Assembly (NCBI GenBank): GCA_964410965.1
Contig: CAYPIY010000015.1
Coordinates: forward strand, 1 to 51,670
DNA from: JBBIRG01 sp964410965
GTDB taxonomy: Bacteria; CLD3; SB21; JBBIRG01
DNA length: 51,670 nt
Reading direction: 5' to 3'
The translations under genes and the position numbers were made by a program. This document shows positions 42,513 to 50,361 of this stretch, piece after piece. The number at the start of each line of letters is the position of its first letter. Position 1 is the first letter of the stretch. The notes below the pieces were generated by a model that made no database searches, had not been told where the DNA came from, and worked only from the letters and a program-made list of their open reading frames with translations.

Positions 42513-42587
42513 GGGCATTTAGCTCAGCTGGTTTAGAGCGTTCGCTTCACACGCGAGAGGTCACCGGTTCGAATCCAGTAATGCCCA
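42513..42587 (+). tRNA. tRNA-Val (anticodon CAC), integration target
   Basis: The 75-nt cloverleaf folds with acceptor GGGCATT/AATGCCC, D-stem GCTC/GAGC, anticodon stem TTCGC/GCGAG with loop TTCACAC, and T-loop TTCGAAT. The anticodon is CAC, reading GUG (valine). The T-stem has one C-A mismatch (42565 against 42577). CCA is not encoded; CTA follows the discriminator A. The last 38 bases are also the antisense of the recombinase gene's 3' end. Confidence 0.93.
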
Positions 42588-44046
42588 CTAAATTTAAATT
42601 TCCCTCTAAAAGAGCTATAAGCTCATTATTTCCATTGGTTCGAAATGATTTATTTTTGTAAACAAGTTTTTCCGGAAATAATGAACCAATAATCCTCTTC
42701 TTTTGCCTTCCGGTAGCTTTCTCATAGAAGCAATCCAGATTGGATAAAAGATTTATACCGAAATCCAAACTCTTTGATATATCCGTGTCAAATTTTTCCA
42801 TTTCAAGTAATTGCGCTTTGAATGAGCTGATATCGTTAAGGATCCGGTCTCTGTTGATTTTATACCTATCCGGGGCAATTACGTTCTCAATGAGCTTTTC
42901 ATCGAGATTGTCCAGTTTTTGCTGATATTCGGTTATTTTCTTTTTTAGTTCTTTTTTGTTCTCTCCCGCAAAATCTGTGTTTTCCTTTATGGTGTCTCTG
43001 ACAATCAATTCATAAGCTTTTAACACTTCTGCTGCGGGCTTTATAGATCGCAGATAGTGCAGGAAGCCGTTATGAGCCTCATCGGCCCTGAACCGCTCCT
43101 TACAAGGCACGATACAGTGATAATAAGAATAATATCCGCCATTACCTTTTGAGGAACTACCGGTCAGATCGTGATGGCATTGATGACAGACCAAATGGCC
43201 TCTTAGAGGAAATTGCTCCTGGAGCAAATTATCTTTAATGTAATATTTTCGTTTTCTACCATTTATTATATCCTGAACCTTATAAAAGGTAAATTCATCA
43301 ACAATTGGTTGATGAAGACCTTGAACGATTTTATCCGGTATGGCATCGTGTCCTTTGACCAAAACTTTGCCAATATAAATTATGTTTGACAATAAGCTTC
43401 TGAAAGCTATCCTTGATATGCGAATTTTCTTTTCTTTGCTGATGATCCGATAAAATTCCTCTACCGTGTATTGACCGTTTGAAAATTCCATAAATATGCT
43501 TTTAACGATATCGGCCTTATCATTAGGCTCTATAAACGATTTACCATTTGATGTTCGGGCATTTTGATAACCCAGGGGCGCTCTGCCGACATATCGGCCT
43601 TCGCTTTTAGCGCCCCGCATCCCATCCTTTACACGCTGGGAAAGAATGGCATTGTAATATTCCGGTATGGCCATATCGATCACAAACGACAGAAGAACAT
43701 GGGGAGAACTAAAATCATACCAACGGTCAATCGCATTGATTTCAATCCCGCGCTCACGAAATTCAAATATATTATTTATAGCTTCCCTCATATTGCGGGC
43801 CAGACGGTCCCATACCAAAACCAAAATTCCATCAACCTGTTTATTTTTCCTGATGAATTCCTCCAGCGCCTTCCATTCAGGCCGGTCAAAGGTTTTACCG
43901 GAAAAATCCTCTTTAAATATTTTTTCGATAGTAAGATTTTTCTTGGCGCAAAAATCCGTTAGCCTGGTTTCCTGGTAGGTGAGACTCGTTCCTAAACGTG
44001 CCTGTTCATCGGTGGATACTCTGCAATATAAAACCACATTTTTCAT
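42547..44046 (-). CDS. Large serine recombinase/integrase
   Basis: A 499-residue recombinase. The N-terminal resolvase domain (about 1-150) begins VVLYCRVSTDEQ with catalytic Ser11, and holds LVWDRLARN near 77. The recombinase domain follows (APLGYQN near 163). A zinc ribbon (CHQCHHDL, then HCIVPC) lies near 290-320, with a coiled coil near 365-420. The final twelve residues (GITGFEPVTSRV) are encoded by the antisense of tRNA-Val, and the stop codon lies in the anticodon-loop region. So the present C-terminus is supplied by the host attachment site, which indicates integration here. It would integrate and, with a directionality factor, excise the element. Confidence 0.92.
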   Translation of the reverse strand: MKNVVLYCRVSTDEQARLGTSLTYQETRLTDFCAKKNLTIEKIFKEDFSGKTFDRPEWKALEEFIRKNKQVDGILVLVWDRLARNMREAINNIFEFRERGIEINAIDRWYDFSSPHVLLSFVIDMAIPEYYNAILSQRVKDGMRGAKSEGRYVGRAPLGYQNARTSNGKSFIEPNDKADIVKSIFMEFSNGQYTVEEFYRIISKEKKIRISRIAFRSLLSNIIYIGKVLVKGHDAIPDKIVQGLHQPIVDEFTFYKVQDIINGRKRKYYIKDNLLQEQFPLRGHLVCHQCHHDLTGSSSKGNGGYYSYYHCIVPCKERFRADEAHNGFLHYLRSIKPAAEVLKAYELIVRDTIKENTDFAGENKKELKKKITEYQQKLDNLDEKLIENVIAPDRYKINRDRILNDISSFKAQLLEMEKFDTDISKSLDFGINLLSNLDCFYEKATGRQKKRIIGSLFPEKLVYKNKSFRTNGNNELIALLEGNLNLVGITGFEPVTSRV

Positions 44047-44058
44047 AAAAGGCCCCTA

Positions 44059-44436
44059 TTATTTTGGATCGGGTGGTTTCAACAAAAAGGATCGGTATGG
44101 ATTAAAAGTATTATCCAGTATTTCTCTTAAAATGCTCCGGACTACTGCTGAAACGGATTTACCATAATTTTTTGCACAAGATCTCAATTTATTATAGGTG
44201 TAGTCGTCCACAACAAAGGATAGGATCGCATGGTCAGCTCTTTCATCACATTCATCTAAATCGCCATTTCCTTCACCTTTGGGATATTTACCTTCAAGGT
44301 ATTCTTTTATCAATTGGCGCAAATAGGAACTCATATCCTCAGACTGGTTTTTTGTAATAATATGGTAAAGTATTCCCTCAACTGCAAATGCAATTGTTCT
44401 TCGGTAATTTAATCGGTAATCTTTCTTGTACGGCAT
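44059..44436 (-). CDS. Hypothetical element protein, possible ribbon-helix-helix
   Basis: About 125 residues. The start at 44436 is chosen because GGAG lies six bases upstream of it; that GGAG is part of the weaker in-frame ATG at 44448. No named family is recognised. The segment near residues 80-115 (SFVVDDYTYNKLRS, then KSVSAVVRSILREIL) resembles a ribbon-helix-helix DNA-binding fold: one strand followed by two helices. It lies 12 bp upstream of the recombinase, on the same strand, and could regulate it or serve as its directionality factor; this is inference from position and size. Confidence 0.6.
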   Translation of the reverse strand: MPYKKDYRLNYRRTIAFAVEGILYHIITKNQSEDMSSYLRQLIKEYLEGKYPKGEGNGDLDECDERADHAILSFVVDDYTYNKLRSCAKNYGKSVSAVVRSILREILDNTFNPYRSFLLKPPDPK

Positions 44437-44552
44437 AAAAAACTCCATAAAATATATTTGAATTATATGCTAATTCGCATGATTTATATCATTTCTTGAT
44501 AACCTTTATGCGTGTCTTACATATCGTTTATGTCAGGTAAATCCAGTATATT

Positions 44553-44771
44553 TTAATTCAGATGCCATTTTTCAGTGCTTTCTATGGTTAATTCACGCAA
44601 TTCAACTGGTTTAGTTTTTTGATTATCATGCTCAAAAGTAGCATTCTTTCGAATTTCACATTCAATTTTTGCCAGGCAGATCATAGTGTTATAAAGGCAT
44701 TCAACTTCATCGTCGGAATACTTTCTTATACCGGTGTTTAAAAATTCCTTTATTTTATAAATGCTGATCAT
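44553..44771 (-). CDS. Hypothetical small element protein (72 aa)
   Basis: A 72-residue acidic-to-neutral protein (MISIYKIKEFLNTG at the start, KYSDDEVECLYNTMICLAKIECEI in the middle). It is probably two helices with a disordered tail. No family is recognised and the ribosome site is weak. It sits in the same-strand series of element genes between the primase and the putative ribbon-helix-helix protein. It could be a small accessory factor; nothing more can be said. Confidence 0.45.
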   Translation of the reverse strand: MISIYKIKEFLNTGIRKYSDDEVECLYNTMICLAKIECEIRKNATFEHDNQKTKPVELRELTIESTEKWHLN

Positions 44772-44834
44772 AATTCTTATTCGATCAAAACAATATCTCT
44801 AATTCCTTTATTAATTTTTTCAATAATTTCTCGC

Positions 44835-44952
44835 TGTCACACCGTCATAGCGTCATAGATAAACTATATCCTTTAAGAATTCTAAATATTTTGCTGTCCT
44901 GTCTTTTTGTGCTTTGTAAATCATTTATTTTCATAATAATGACGGTATGACA
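44835..44952. repeat. Inverted TGTCAxACCGTCAT repeats
   Basis: TGTCACACCGTCAT (44835-44848) and ATGACGGTATGACA (44939-44952) are inverted copies with one mismatch, about 90 bp apart. CGTCATAG is also doubled in tandem (44843-44858). They could bind an element protein or mark a recombination or origin accessory site. Confidence 0.5.
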
Positions 44953-45051
44953 CCAATTGTACATAATAAAGTCAAAATCATGTTTTCCAGTTTGTCGGAA
45001 AATATTTTTATTGTAATGACAGTGAACATCTATTTGATACTTTGAATTCAT
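44845..45051 (-). CDS. Doubtful small ORF in the element (68 aa)
   Basis: A 68-codon frame starting 14 bp downstream of the primase-helicase stop on the same strand (MNSKYQIDVHCHYNKN at the start). It resembles no family and contains the inverted repeat sequence described at 44835-44952. Position favours a real gene; composition and lack of a ribosome site argue against. Treat as tentative. Confidence 0.25.
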   Translation of the reverse strand: MNSKYQIDVHCHYNKNIFRQTGKHDFDFIMYNWCHTVIIMKINDLQSTKRQDSKIFRILKGYSLSMTL

Positions 45052-45064
45052 GCTATTCCTTGAT

Positions 45065-47524
45065 TCAATACAGTGGCTTATCGTTTAAATTGCTTTTAAT
45101 TTCATCCTTTATTTTAATCCCATTTTCTTTTCTTCCATTTGTGTCTTTTTTTCCTTCTGTAATTATACCAAAATAGGATTGTCGTAATTTTTTGAAGAAA
45201 TTAGAATTATCTAAGCGGTATTGATTTCTTTTATTTTCTTTCGTAAACCATATGTTGTAAAAATAATATATTTCCGCATTATAGGTTATAGCGTCAGGAT
45301 CTAGTTCACAATATTCTTCAACAAAGAGCATCACCTGATTAGAGAGTATCCGGTAATCGTGTGCCCATTTTTCACAATTGGTAGGCTTAGGTAAAAAACA
45401 ACCGGTTCCTTGTTCTAACAGCGTTTTGTATCCTTCAAGCGCCCAGTTAAATATACCTGATAATTCTGTTTTGAACTCATGAGTATGTTCGAACCATTTA
45501 ATAGCGGATGCATGATCAATTTTTTTATTCCATTCGAATAAAATTAATCTTCTGAAAAGTGCCCCGCTGGCATCATTCATCTGCGGAAAATTATTACTGA
45601 GAATTAGAATTTTAGCTTTATTGCGATAATCGATTTCTTCCTTAAATTTCCTATTAATCCCTATAGTGTCAAAACTGGTGAGTTCTTTGAGCACAGATTC
45701 AGTGGAAACCTCAAGACGTGATTCATCTAATTCGTTTATGATTATCAACTTTTTGCCAATTATTTTCTGAAGAAAAAATCCGCTCCTGACATTTAGAAGG
45801 CTTAAAGTGGTTGTGTTTTGCTCTCCGATCAATTTTGTGATTAGTTTTCCCAGGGTGCTTTTACCGGTACCGGTGGTGCCGATTATATGACAATAGGAAT
45901 GAAAATCGTTGCGGTCAGATAATATATAGGCTATTATTTTTTGTAAATACTCAATCAGTTCAGTCTTGCCATCCATAACATAATCCATAAATTCCATAAA
46001 TATAGGACATGAGGCATTGGGATCATAAATGACCGGATATTGATAAAAGGAATTAAATTGCGGATGATGCGGATAAAGCTTACCGGTTCGGACATTCAGC
46101 ATTCCATTTTTAACATTGAGAAAATGATGATAACTTGCATAAGCTTCTCTTGTATCCTCTGAAAGCTCTTTAACAACATCTTCAAGATTTTTCCTTACCA
46201 AATCAACGGTTTTGGGATCCGATTTTGGCGGTTTATGCGCCCTGATAAAGTCTCTAATTCTGTTGTTGATGTTATGATTGTTAACTATGGACCAATAACC
46301 TTTTGAATGCTTATAGACATAAAAACAAGAATCTTTATACCGCATATTTATGATTGATTGTAAGTAATCGGCAATGTCCGGGAAATTAAAATTGTTCGCG
46401 TTTATCTTTTCTTTTATTGTTTCCAGTTGTGCTTTAGCTGAGCGAGCTTTTCCATCGGGAACATAATCAAAGAACAGCATTTGATTTACATCATAAACAT
46501 GTTCGCCAATTGGATCGTGCTTTATTTTAATGTTATGCTGATTTTCATTAATAAAGGATTCAGCGATTTCAGCGTTCTTGCCTGGACAACATATATGAGG
46601 TACATAATCTGTAATTTGGCGTACAAATGATGGATCCCATTGATCCGGCACTGCAATGGCCATCCGTTCTTGCTGTGTGATGATCATTGCGTCAATCTCA
46701 TTGTCGCATATATAAACAGGATCTTTATCACCAAGGCTCTTCAGTGCCTGGTAATCAATTAAAATACTGTTAGTATTGATGACAAGGCCCTTAAACTGTT
46801 TCTGTAAAGGGATAAATTTCTTTTTGTAATCAACGTCCTGTTCCGGATTTACTTCATGCCATTCATTGCAGAACATACCGCGTAAATAAACTGTATTATT
46901 GTTTTGATCAAAATAAGGAATGATAATGCGATGTTTATAAAAAACAAATTTACCCAATTGGTCTAGAATGCCACTTGCCATTAAAACGCTTTCACCATAT
47001 GTACCGATCAAGTGATCTATCAGAGTCTGATAATCAAGTATGTACCCTAACTTGAAATAACGGATGATTTCATCATGGATACCTATTGAATTCAAGTATT
47101 CTTTAACCGGCTCCGGAATTGAGCCGGATAAACGAACGTCTTCGTATATTTTACACCAGTCTTGCTCGAAATGCACAGGTCGGGTGGTTTCCGAATGTGG
47201 GACAATATTGTCTTTGTGGAAATTATCGTTAATATGATAGATTCTCTTGAGTTCTTTTAGCGCTGCATCCAAATCATAGCCTCTTTTTTCTTTATGAAAT
47301 TCCGCATGAAAATGTATGACATTGCCGGTCCACCTGCAAACAGGGCAAACAGCTCGATTTTTTTCTATTTCCATAGTCGCTGGTGGCGGATCCAGCCTGG
47401 ACTCTGAATTGTAAAAATCTCTGTGACAATTAAAGCATACGATTTTGTTCTTTTCAAATATTAAACCAAGGCGTTTGGCTTCGTTTTTAATGGGAATTTT
47501 ATTGATTATATTATTGTGTTTCAT
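45065..47524 (-). CDS. P4/D5-type primase-helicase
   Basis: An 819-residue replication protein. The N-terminal zinc finger has Cys30, Cys33, Cys60 and Cys63 (CFNCH, then CPVCRW), as in CHC2-type primases. A Toprim-like segment (VYICDNEIDAMIIT) lies near 270. A D5-N-like region follows. The superfamily 3 helicase has Walker A IGTTGTGKSTLGKLI near 550 and Walker B KLIIINELDES near 600. Phage P4 alpha-like proteins combine origin recognition, primase and helicase in one chain. The iteron array lies just upstream of its start, as expected for a self-contained replicon. AAGGAA precedes the ATG at an unusually long distance. It is AT-rich and clearly foreign to the flanking genes. Confidence 0.9.
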   Translation of the reverse strand: MKHNNIINKIPIKNEAKRLGLIFEKNKIVCFNCHRDFYNSESRLDPPPATMEIEKNRAVCPVCRWTGNVIHFHAEFHKEKRGYDLDAALKELKRIYHINDNFHKDNIVPHSETTRPVHFEQDWCKIYEDVRLSGSIPEPVKEYLNSIGIHDEIIRYFKLGYILDYQTLIDHLIGTYGESVLMASGILDQLGKFVFYKHRIIIPYFDQNNNTVYLRGMFCNEWHEVNPEQDVDYKKKFIPLQKQFKGLVINTNSILIDYQALKSLGDKDPVYICDNEIDAMIITQQERMAIAVPDQWDPSFVRQITDYVPHICCPGKNAEIAESFINENQHNIKIKHDPIGEHVYDVNQMLFFDYVPDGKARSAKAQLETIKEKINANNFNFPDIADYLQSIINMRYKDSCFYVYKHSKGYWSIVNNHNINNRIRDFIRAHKPPKSDPKTVDLVRKNLEDVVKELSEDTREAYASYHHFLNVKNGMLNVRTGKLYPHHPQFNSFYQYPVIYDPNASCPIFMEFMDYVMDGKTELIEYLQKIIAYILSDRNDFHSYCHIIGTTGTGKSTLGKLITKLIGEQNTTTLSLLNVRSGFFLQKIIGKKLIIINELDESRLEVSTESVLKELTSFDTIGINRKFKEEIDYRNKAKILILSNNFPQMNDASGALFRRLILFEWNKKIDHASAIKWFEHTHEFKTELSGIFNWALEGYKTLLEQGTGCFLPKPTNCEKWAHDYRILSNQVMLFVEEYCELDPDAITYNAEIYYFYNIWFTKENKRNQYRLDNSNFFKKLRQSYFGIITEGKKDTNGRKENGIKIKDEIKSNLNDKPLY

Positions 47525-47647
47525 TTTTCAATTGTTCCTTTTTTATATTGATCCATTTAGCATGCATTTAATCATTCTTTGAAACAAAACTAATAATTTC
47601 TACAAACAATATAATGTCCTACCAGGCGTGCGTCAATGCGGCAAATA

Positions 47648-47734
47648 AAGGTACAAATATATGGATTACAGGTAAAAATAAGGTATAAATAAGGTAAATA
47701 TAAGGTATATAATAAAATATTATCAATATTTTAT
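47648..47734. repeat. Iteron array and AT palindrome: candidate replication origin
   Basis: Four direct 11-bp units occupy 47669-47712 (CAGGTAAAAAT, AAGGTATAAAT, AAGGTAAATAT, AAGGTATATAA). A further AAGGTA lies 21 bp upstream at 47648. The 11-bp step is about one helical turn, so all copies face the same side. An all-AT palindrome with 10-bp arms follows at 47712-47734, suitable for strand opening. It lies upstream of the primase-helicase gene. Confidence 0.75.
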
Positions 47735-47844
47735 AATGAATACAATACTACAAAATCATTAATAACAATAATTAACGATACAATAAAATGGATTGGAATC
47801 TGAAGTTAAATATTTTCCCTATTTTGAGGGAAAGATAATAAAAT

Positions 47845-48630
47845 TCAAGACTTTTTCAGTAGTTTTTTAAAGAATTTCACCAAATCATCAATGTCGTGGC
47901 TCTCTTCCTCTAAAATTTCGTCTTCACTTTTTCCTTTATTTGAATTGTGAATTTTATTGTCATATGCTTTATAAAGCCTTTTGGCAGTGATTTCTTCGCC
48001 TTTTTTTATGTAATGAAATCCTTCAAACCAACGATAGACAACGAATTGATTTTTAGTTTTAAATATCTCCATTTTCATCAATTTTCTAAGCGCTAAGGCT
48101 ATTTTCCATATAAAAAAACGTGCAATGAATACATTACTCTCATCATCTGGTATAACTTTTGACTTCTGAAGAAATATAATATAATCTTCCCAGAAATGGA
48201 TGGTTATATTTTCAAAAGCTAACTTGCTTTGTACAAAGTTAGAGGACATAGCAAAACACGCAAACCATCGTACAACATCAGGTTCGGTTGCTTTCTTGTC
48301 AATATCCAATTTTATTGATTTTATTTTTTTATAAATATATTTATTTTGTTTGTGATTCAGTGACTCTATAAGTATCGGTACGAGTTTTTTAAGGAAAAAT
48401 GTAAACAAGTTATTATAAGAATCTCTGAATTCTTCCTTGATTGAGTATTCGTTAAAGTATACCGGTTTATTTCCCAGCTTTTTTAAATATTTATCACATA
48501 AGGATTTGTATTCCTCACAATCTCTATCAAATATTTTTGGATCCTCTACTATTTCTGATATGGCTTCTAAAAAAGTCTCATTTTCTATACCCCTCTCATT
48601 TAATTGCTTATATGGAAATTTAAAGCCCAT
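47845..48630 (-). CDS. Hypothetical 261-residue element protein
   Basis: A 261-residue, very AT-rich gene on the element strand. It has a Lys-rich soluble sequence, predicted mostly helical, with aromatic stretches (VRWFACFAMSSNFVQSK, VVYRWFEGFHYIKKG) and an acidic linker near the end (EDEILEEESHDIDD) before a basic tail (FFKKLLKKS). No signal peptide, membrane helix or known motif is seen. It is separated from the primase by the iteron region. It could be a replication-control, plasmid-maintenance or defence protein, but nothing in the sequence decides this. Confidence 0.65.
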   Translation of the reverse strand: MGFKFPYKQLNERGIENETFLEAISEIVEDPKIFDRDCEEYKSLCDKYLKKLGNKPVYFNEYSIKEEFRDSYNNLFTFFLKKLVPILIESLNHKQNKYIYKKIKSIKLDIDKKATEPDVVRWFACFAMSSNFVQSKLAFENITIHFWEDYIIFLQKSKVIPDDESNVFIARFFIWKIALALRKLMKMEIFKTKNQFVVYRWFEGFHYIKKGEEITAKRLYKAYDNKIHNSNKGKSEDEILEEESHDIDDLVKFFKKLLKKS

Positions 48631-48816
48631 AGGTATTCACTAAAAAAACAGATTACTAATTCTTTATAAGATTAAAAAAAATATTAGCATATATCAATAA
48701 TAAATTTTAACCGATTCACAAAATTATTTGCTTTAAGGTTAAGATCGTCTTAAATTATTCGACAAAGAATCATTTAGTTCTCTCCAGGGATTTTTATAAT
48801 TTAATCGACGTATCTC

Positions 48817-50361
48817 ATGACTCCTGAACAACTTTCCGAACTCGAAAAACGGCTGTGGGACGCCGCAGATCAGTTGCGCGCTAACAGCGACCTGAAATCG
48901 TCCGAATATTCCATACCGGTGCTGGGCCTGATATTCTTGCGCTACGCGGACTTTAAGTTCGCTCATGCGGAAAAGGAACTGGCAACATCGGCGACGGGAC
49001 GGCGCAAGATTAGCAAAACCGATTACCAGGCGCGGGGCGTTCTGTATGTGCCCGAAGATGCGCGGTACAGTAAATTGCTCAGCCAGCCGGAAGGCGCGGA
49101 CATCGGCAAGAAGATCAATGAGGCGATGAAAGCGATCGCGCGGGAGAATGAATCCCTCGCGGGCGTATTACCCACGACATACACGCGATTTGATAACGCA
49201 TTACTGATTTCACTGCTGAAAACGTTTTCGGAAATCCCGATGGACATCGAAGGTGACGTATTCGGCAAGATTTACGAATACTTCCTCGGCGAGTTCGCCA
49301 TGAGCGAGGGCCAGAAGGGCGGTGAATTCTTTACTCCGACCTCCATGGTAAAACTGATCGTGGAAATTATAGAACCGTATCATGGGCTGATACTTGATCC
49401 GGCGAACGGGTCAGGAGGTATGTTCGTGCAGAGCGCGGGATTCGTGAAGCGGCATAAGAAAAACCCCGGCGATGAGATTTCGATTTACGGGCAGGAAAAG
49501 ACGCTGGAGACCGTGAAGCTTTGCCAGATGAACCTCGCGGTGCATGGCCTGCAGGGCGATATCCGGCAGGCGATCACGTATTACGAGGATCTATTCGACG
49601 CGGCGGGCAAGTTCGACTTCGTGATGGCCAATCCGCCGTTTAACGTGAACGGCGTGGATAAGGAAAAGATCAAAGATCAGAAAAAGCGGTTCCCGTTTGG
49701 TATGCCGAAGGTGGACAACGCGAATTATCTCTGGATACAGCTTTTTTACTCTTCGCTGAATAAAAACGGCCGCGCGGGATTTGTGATGGCCAACAGCGCC
49801 GGTGACGCGAGGGGATCTGAACTTGAGATTCGCCGGCAGATGATTGAGGCGGGGCATGTGGATGTGGTGATTTCCATCGGATCGAATTTCTTCTACACGG
49901 TGACCCTGCCGTGCACGCTGTGGTTTCTGGATAAAAGCAAGACCAAGACCAACCGCAAGGACAAGGTGCTGTTCATTGACGCGAGGAACATATTCCGGCA
50001 GATTGACCGCGCGCACAGGGATTTCACGGACGAGCAGATTGATTTTATAGCGGGGATTGTGCGTTTATTCAGGGACGAATCCCTAGCCGCGGATTTTAAT
50101 CCGCGCTTGAAGAACGATTTCCCGAAAATGAAATACCGCGACATTCCCGGCCTGTGCAAAGCCGCGAAACTGAAGGAAATAGAATCTCACGGCTGGAGCC
50201 TCAATCCCGGCCGGTATGTAGGTGTAACCGATAAGGAAGAAGATGATTACGATTTCAAGGAGCGGTTAACTGAACTGAACGATGAATTGGAAGGATTGAA
50301 TAAAGAGGCCAGAGGGCTAGAGAAAGTCATTTCTTTGAACATTGAAAATATGCTAAAATAA
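48817..50361 (+). CDS. hsdM: Type I restriction-modification DNA methyltransferase subunit HsdM
   Basis: A 514-residue N6-adenine methyltransferase. The N-terminal HsdM_N helices (SELEKRLWDAADQLRAN, SIPVLGLIFLRYADFKF) cover about 1-130. The SAM-binding motif is LDPANGSGGMF near residue 194, and the catalytic NPPF (MANPPFNV) lies near 272. Its base composition is GC-richer than that of the element to the left and closer to the chromosome. The gene ends immediately before hsdS, so the pair is one transcription unit. It methylates the site recognised by HsdS; with HsdR it would form a restriction complex, but no hsdR lies in the window. Confidence 0.95.
   Translation: MTPEQLSELEKRLWDAADQLRANSDLKSSEYSIPVLGLIFLRYADFKFAHAEKELATSATGRRKISKTDYQARGVLYVPEDARYSKLLSQPEGADIGKKINEAMKAIARENESLAGVLPTTYTRFDNALLISLLKTFSEIPMDIEGDVFGKIYEYFLGEFAMSEGQKGGEFFTPTSMVKLIVEIIEPYHGLILDPANGSGGMFVQSAGFVKRHKKNPGDEISIYGQEKTLETVKLCQMNLAVHGLQGDIRQAITYYEDLFDAAGKFDFVMANPPFNVNGVDKEKIKDQKKRFPFGMPKVDNANYLWIQLFYSSLNKNGRAGFVMANSAGDARGSELEIRRQMIEAGHVDVVISIGSNFFYTVTLPCTLWFLDKSKTKTNRKDKVLFIDARNIFRQIDRAHRDFTDEQIDFIAGIVRLFRDESLAADFNPRLKNDFPKMKYRDIPGLCKAAKLKEIESHGWSLNPGRYVGVTDKEEDDYDFKERLTELNDELEGLNKEARGLEKVISLNIENMLK

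Larger units (their letters stand above)
42588..48640. mobile_element. Integrated plasmid-like or satellite-like element at tRNA-Val (right end undetermined)
   Basis: Base composition turns strongly AT-rich right after the tRNA. The content is a large serine recombinase at the boundary, small orphan genes, a primase-helicase, phased iterons and an unknown gene, all on the minus strand. No second copy of the tRNA 3' end was found to the right in this window. Serine integrases need only a very short shared core, so that is not decisive. The type I restriction genes to the right may or may not belong to it. Confidence 0.65.

Noticed and set aside
47648..47734. Iteron region as a CRISPR array
   Set aside because: The units are 11 bp with no spacers, and no cas genes are present.
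47525..48816. A right attachment site matching the tRNA 3' end
   Set aside because: I looked for GGTTCGAATCC and AATGCCC-type matches here and found none, so the element boundary stays open.
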